Source of the DNA: a virus | Reading direction: 5' to 3' (one strand) | IMG/VR virus record: IMGVR_UViG_3300020428_000053 | Coordinates: 1-30,809 of that record | Length of the DNA stretch: 30,809 nucleotides | Shown: positions 30,006 through 30,809 of the stretch, piece by piece | How positions within the stretch are numbered: position 1 is the stretch's first letter | How the letters are laid out: every line of letters begins with the position of its first letter | Notes under the pieces: model-generated | Database searches by the model: none | What the model was told of the DNA's origin: nothing | What the model saw: only the letters and a program-made list of their open reading frames with translations | Program-made: the position numbers and the translations under genes

Positions 30006-30402
30006 AAATATCCAGTAATAACTGTCGTAGCTCTGGTCCACGAGATTTTACTTGATCCCACCAACGGCTATCTTCCATCTCAATCGCAGCACTTTTCCAA
30101 TCATTAGCTTCGATTGCTGTCCAAAATTTAACAAACTTTGAGAATCTATTCCAACCCATATTGAATTGCATAGACAATAATACAACTTGTGCTGGCTCAG
30201 GTAGCTCTCTCCAATAAGGTTTATGTTTATCCAACTCTTGAGAGTGCTTCTCCAAGTCTCTGCCAAGAATAAAATCAGCAGTTGCCTGGTCAATTCCTTC
30301 TTCTAAGTTATGTCCGTATCCGATTGTCCAGACGTCGACAGTATCTTTATACATATCAAGACGACAGCCTTCGTGTTTCTTAATGGTATCAACTAAGTTC
30401 AT
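30004..30402 (-). CDS. T4-type lysozyme (endolysin, GH24)
   Basis: A 132-aa peptidoglycan muramidase. Catalytic residues match T4 lysozyme exactly in spacing: Glu11 (KKHEGCR), Asp20 (MYKDTVD) and Thr26 (VWTIGYGHN). Later conserved parts are VVLLSMQFNMG and the aromatic end (DSRWWDQVKSRGPEL). It is shorter than T4 lysozyme (164 aa). No signal peptide or N-terminal anchor is seen, so release depends on the holin. The ATG overlaps the upstream stop (ATGA). Confidence 0.92.
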   Translation of the reverse strand: MNLVDTIKKHEGCRLDMYKDTVDVWTIGYGHNLEEGIDQATADFILGRDLEKHSQELDKHKPYWRELPEPAQVVLLSMQFNMGWNRFSKFVKFWTAIEANDWKSAAIEMEDSRWWDQVKSRGPELRQLLLDI

Positions 30403-30605
30403 TTCATTTTCTCCAAGATACGATCTATCTTTTCTTCTAGTCTATTGATAGATACAGTTACATCATTTCTTTTAGCATAATCTTCTCTTGTTTTATTAAG
30501 CAAGATATCTAATCGTTTAACTTCTCTTGCCTGACTGCCAAGAAACCAGCCACCACCCATCACAATCAAAGCTATTAAACCATCAATGATATGTACTAAA
30601 TCCAT
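30399..30605 (-). CDS. Small membrane/coiled-coil lysis-region protein
   Basis: A 68-aa protein with one N-terminal membrane segment (residues about 6-22, IIDGLIALIVMGGGWFLG) and a charged helix to the end (RLEEKIDRILEKMK), probably coiled coil. Proteins of this design, starting M-D-x-V-x-I-I-D-G-L, lie between holin and endolysin genes in many podoviruses. It may be a spanin-like or accessory lysis protein. Start ATG overlaps the holin stop (TAATG). Confidence 0.68.
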   Translation of the reverse strand: MDLVHIIDGLIALIVMGGGWFLGSQAREVKRLDILLNKTREDYAKRNDVTVSINRLEEKIDRILEKMK

Positions 30606-30809
30606 TACTTCTTATTCATAAGTTGTAGTCCAGTTTTACCAAAGCGATAACCAAATGAGGATCCAATACATAAATATAAACAAGTCGAAAACCAAGATGG
30701 TGTGGATGCATTTAAGAAATCAAATCCTTCTTTTACATAAGGTTGAGTGTAAGGAACAAAACAAGCCACAAGAATACCACCAAAAATAATAGTCCAAAAT
30801 TCATCCTTC
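30605..30809 (-). CDS. Holin (5' end outside window)
   Basis: An open minus-strand frame from the right edge to TAA at 30605-30607, 67 complete codons. It reads KDEFWTIIFGGILVACFVPY, a linker, SWFSTCLYLCIGSSFGYRFG, then a basic end LMNKK: two hydrophobic segments and a positively charged C-terminus, as in small phage holins that open the inner membrane for the lysozyme. The start codon is outside the window, probably very close. Immediately upstream of the other lysis genes. Confidence 0.75.
   Translation of the reverse strand, partial: KDEFWTIIFGGILVACFVPYTQPYVKEGFDFLNASTPSWFSTCLYLCIGSSFGYRFGKTGLQLMNKK

Overview
This window looks like most of the genome of a small lytic, tailed double-stranded DNA phage with a T7-like (podovirus) virion. 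It is AT-rich (about one third G+C by eye) and densely packed, and many start and stop codons overlap as TAATG, ATGA or GTGA. The low G+C, the set of small conserved proteins between portal and capsid genes, and the ArdC/YqaJ/ERF/SSB module are typical of podoviruses of marine Alphaproteobacteria, including SAR11 phages. The host is inferred, not shown.

Layout. Positions 1-20772 are one leftward late block. In transcription order it holds the small terminase subunit, three unassigned proteins, a small overlapping ORF, the large terminase subunit, a small basic protein, the portal, four short basic proteins, a Bbp19-like protein, the scaffold, a GNAT-like internal protein, the major capsid protein, a small head protein, tail tubular proteins A and B, three internal virion proteins and a long tail fibre cut by the left edge. 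The right edge (30004-30809) holds leftward lysis genes: a cut holin, a small membrane/coiled-coil protein and a T4-type lysozyme. If the molecule is circular or permuted, the late operon runs from the tail fibre across the window ends into lysis, and only a short piece is missing.

Positions 21625-29938 are a rightward early/middle block. It starts with an unknown 138-aa gene that has its own intrinsic terminator. It continues with small unknown genes, an ArdC-type antirestriction protein, helix-turn-helix proteins, a PDDEXK resolvase-like nuclease, a replication-initiator-like protein and a candidate loader, then a recombination set (YqaJ exonuclease, ERF annealing protein, SSB-like protein). 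No DNA or RNA polymerase, helicase or integrase is visible, so replication and transcription probably rely on the host.

The 852-nt gap between the two blocks has no open gene but is not empty. Its left part is a decayed inverted copy of the 138-aa gene, including its 5' leader and ribosome binding site. The two copies face away from each other around a perfect 15-bp hairpin, forming an imperfect inverted repeat of about 1.2 kb.

Other genome-scale signals: (1) GTCGAC occurs 17 times, in all three codon phases, several times more than base composition predicts, usually inside GTCGTCGAC or GACGTCGAC. (2) The leftward motif TTTGTGCGTTG occurs four times; three copies lie 42-45 nt before start codons in the few late intergenic gaps, which suggests a late promoter or processing element. 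(3) The tail fibre contains a cupredoxin-like domain with a complete type-1 copper ligand set. (4) Several early genes end in hairpins that include or touch the stop codon.
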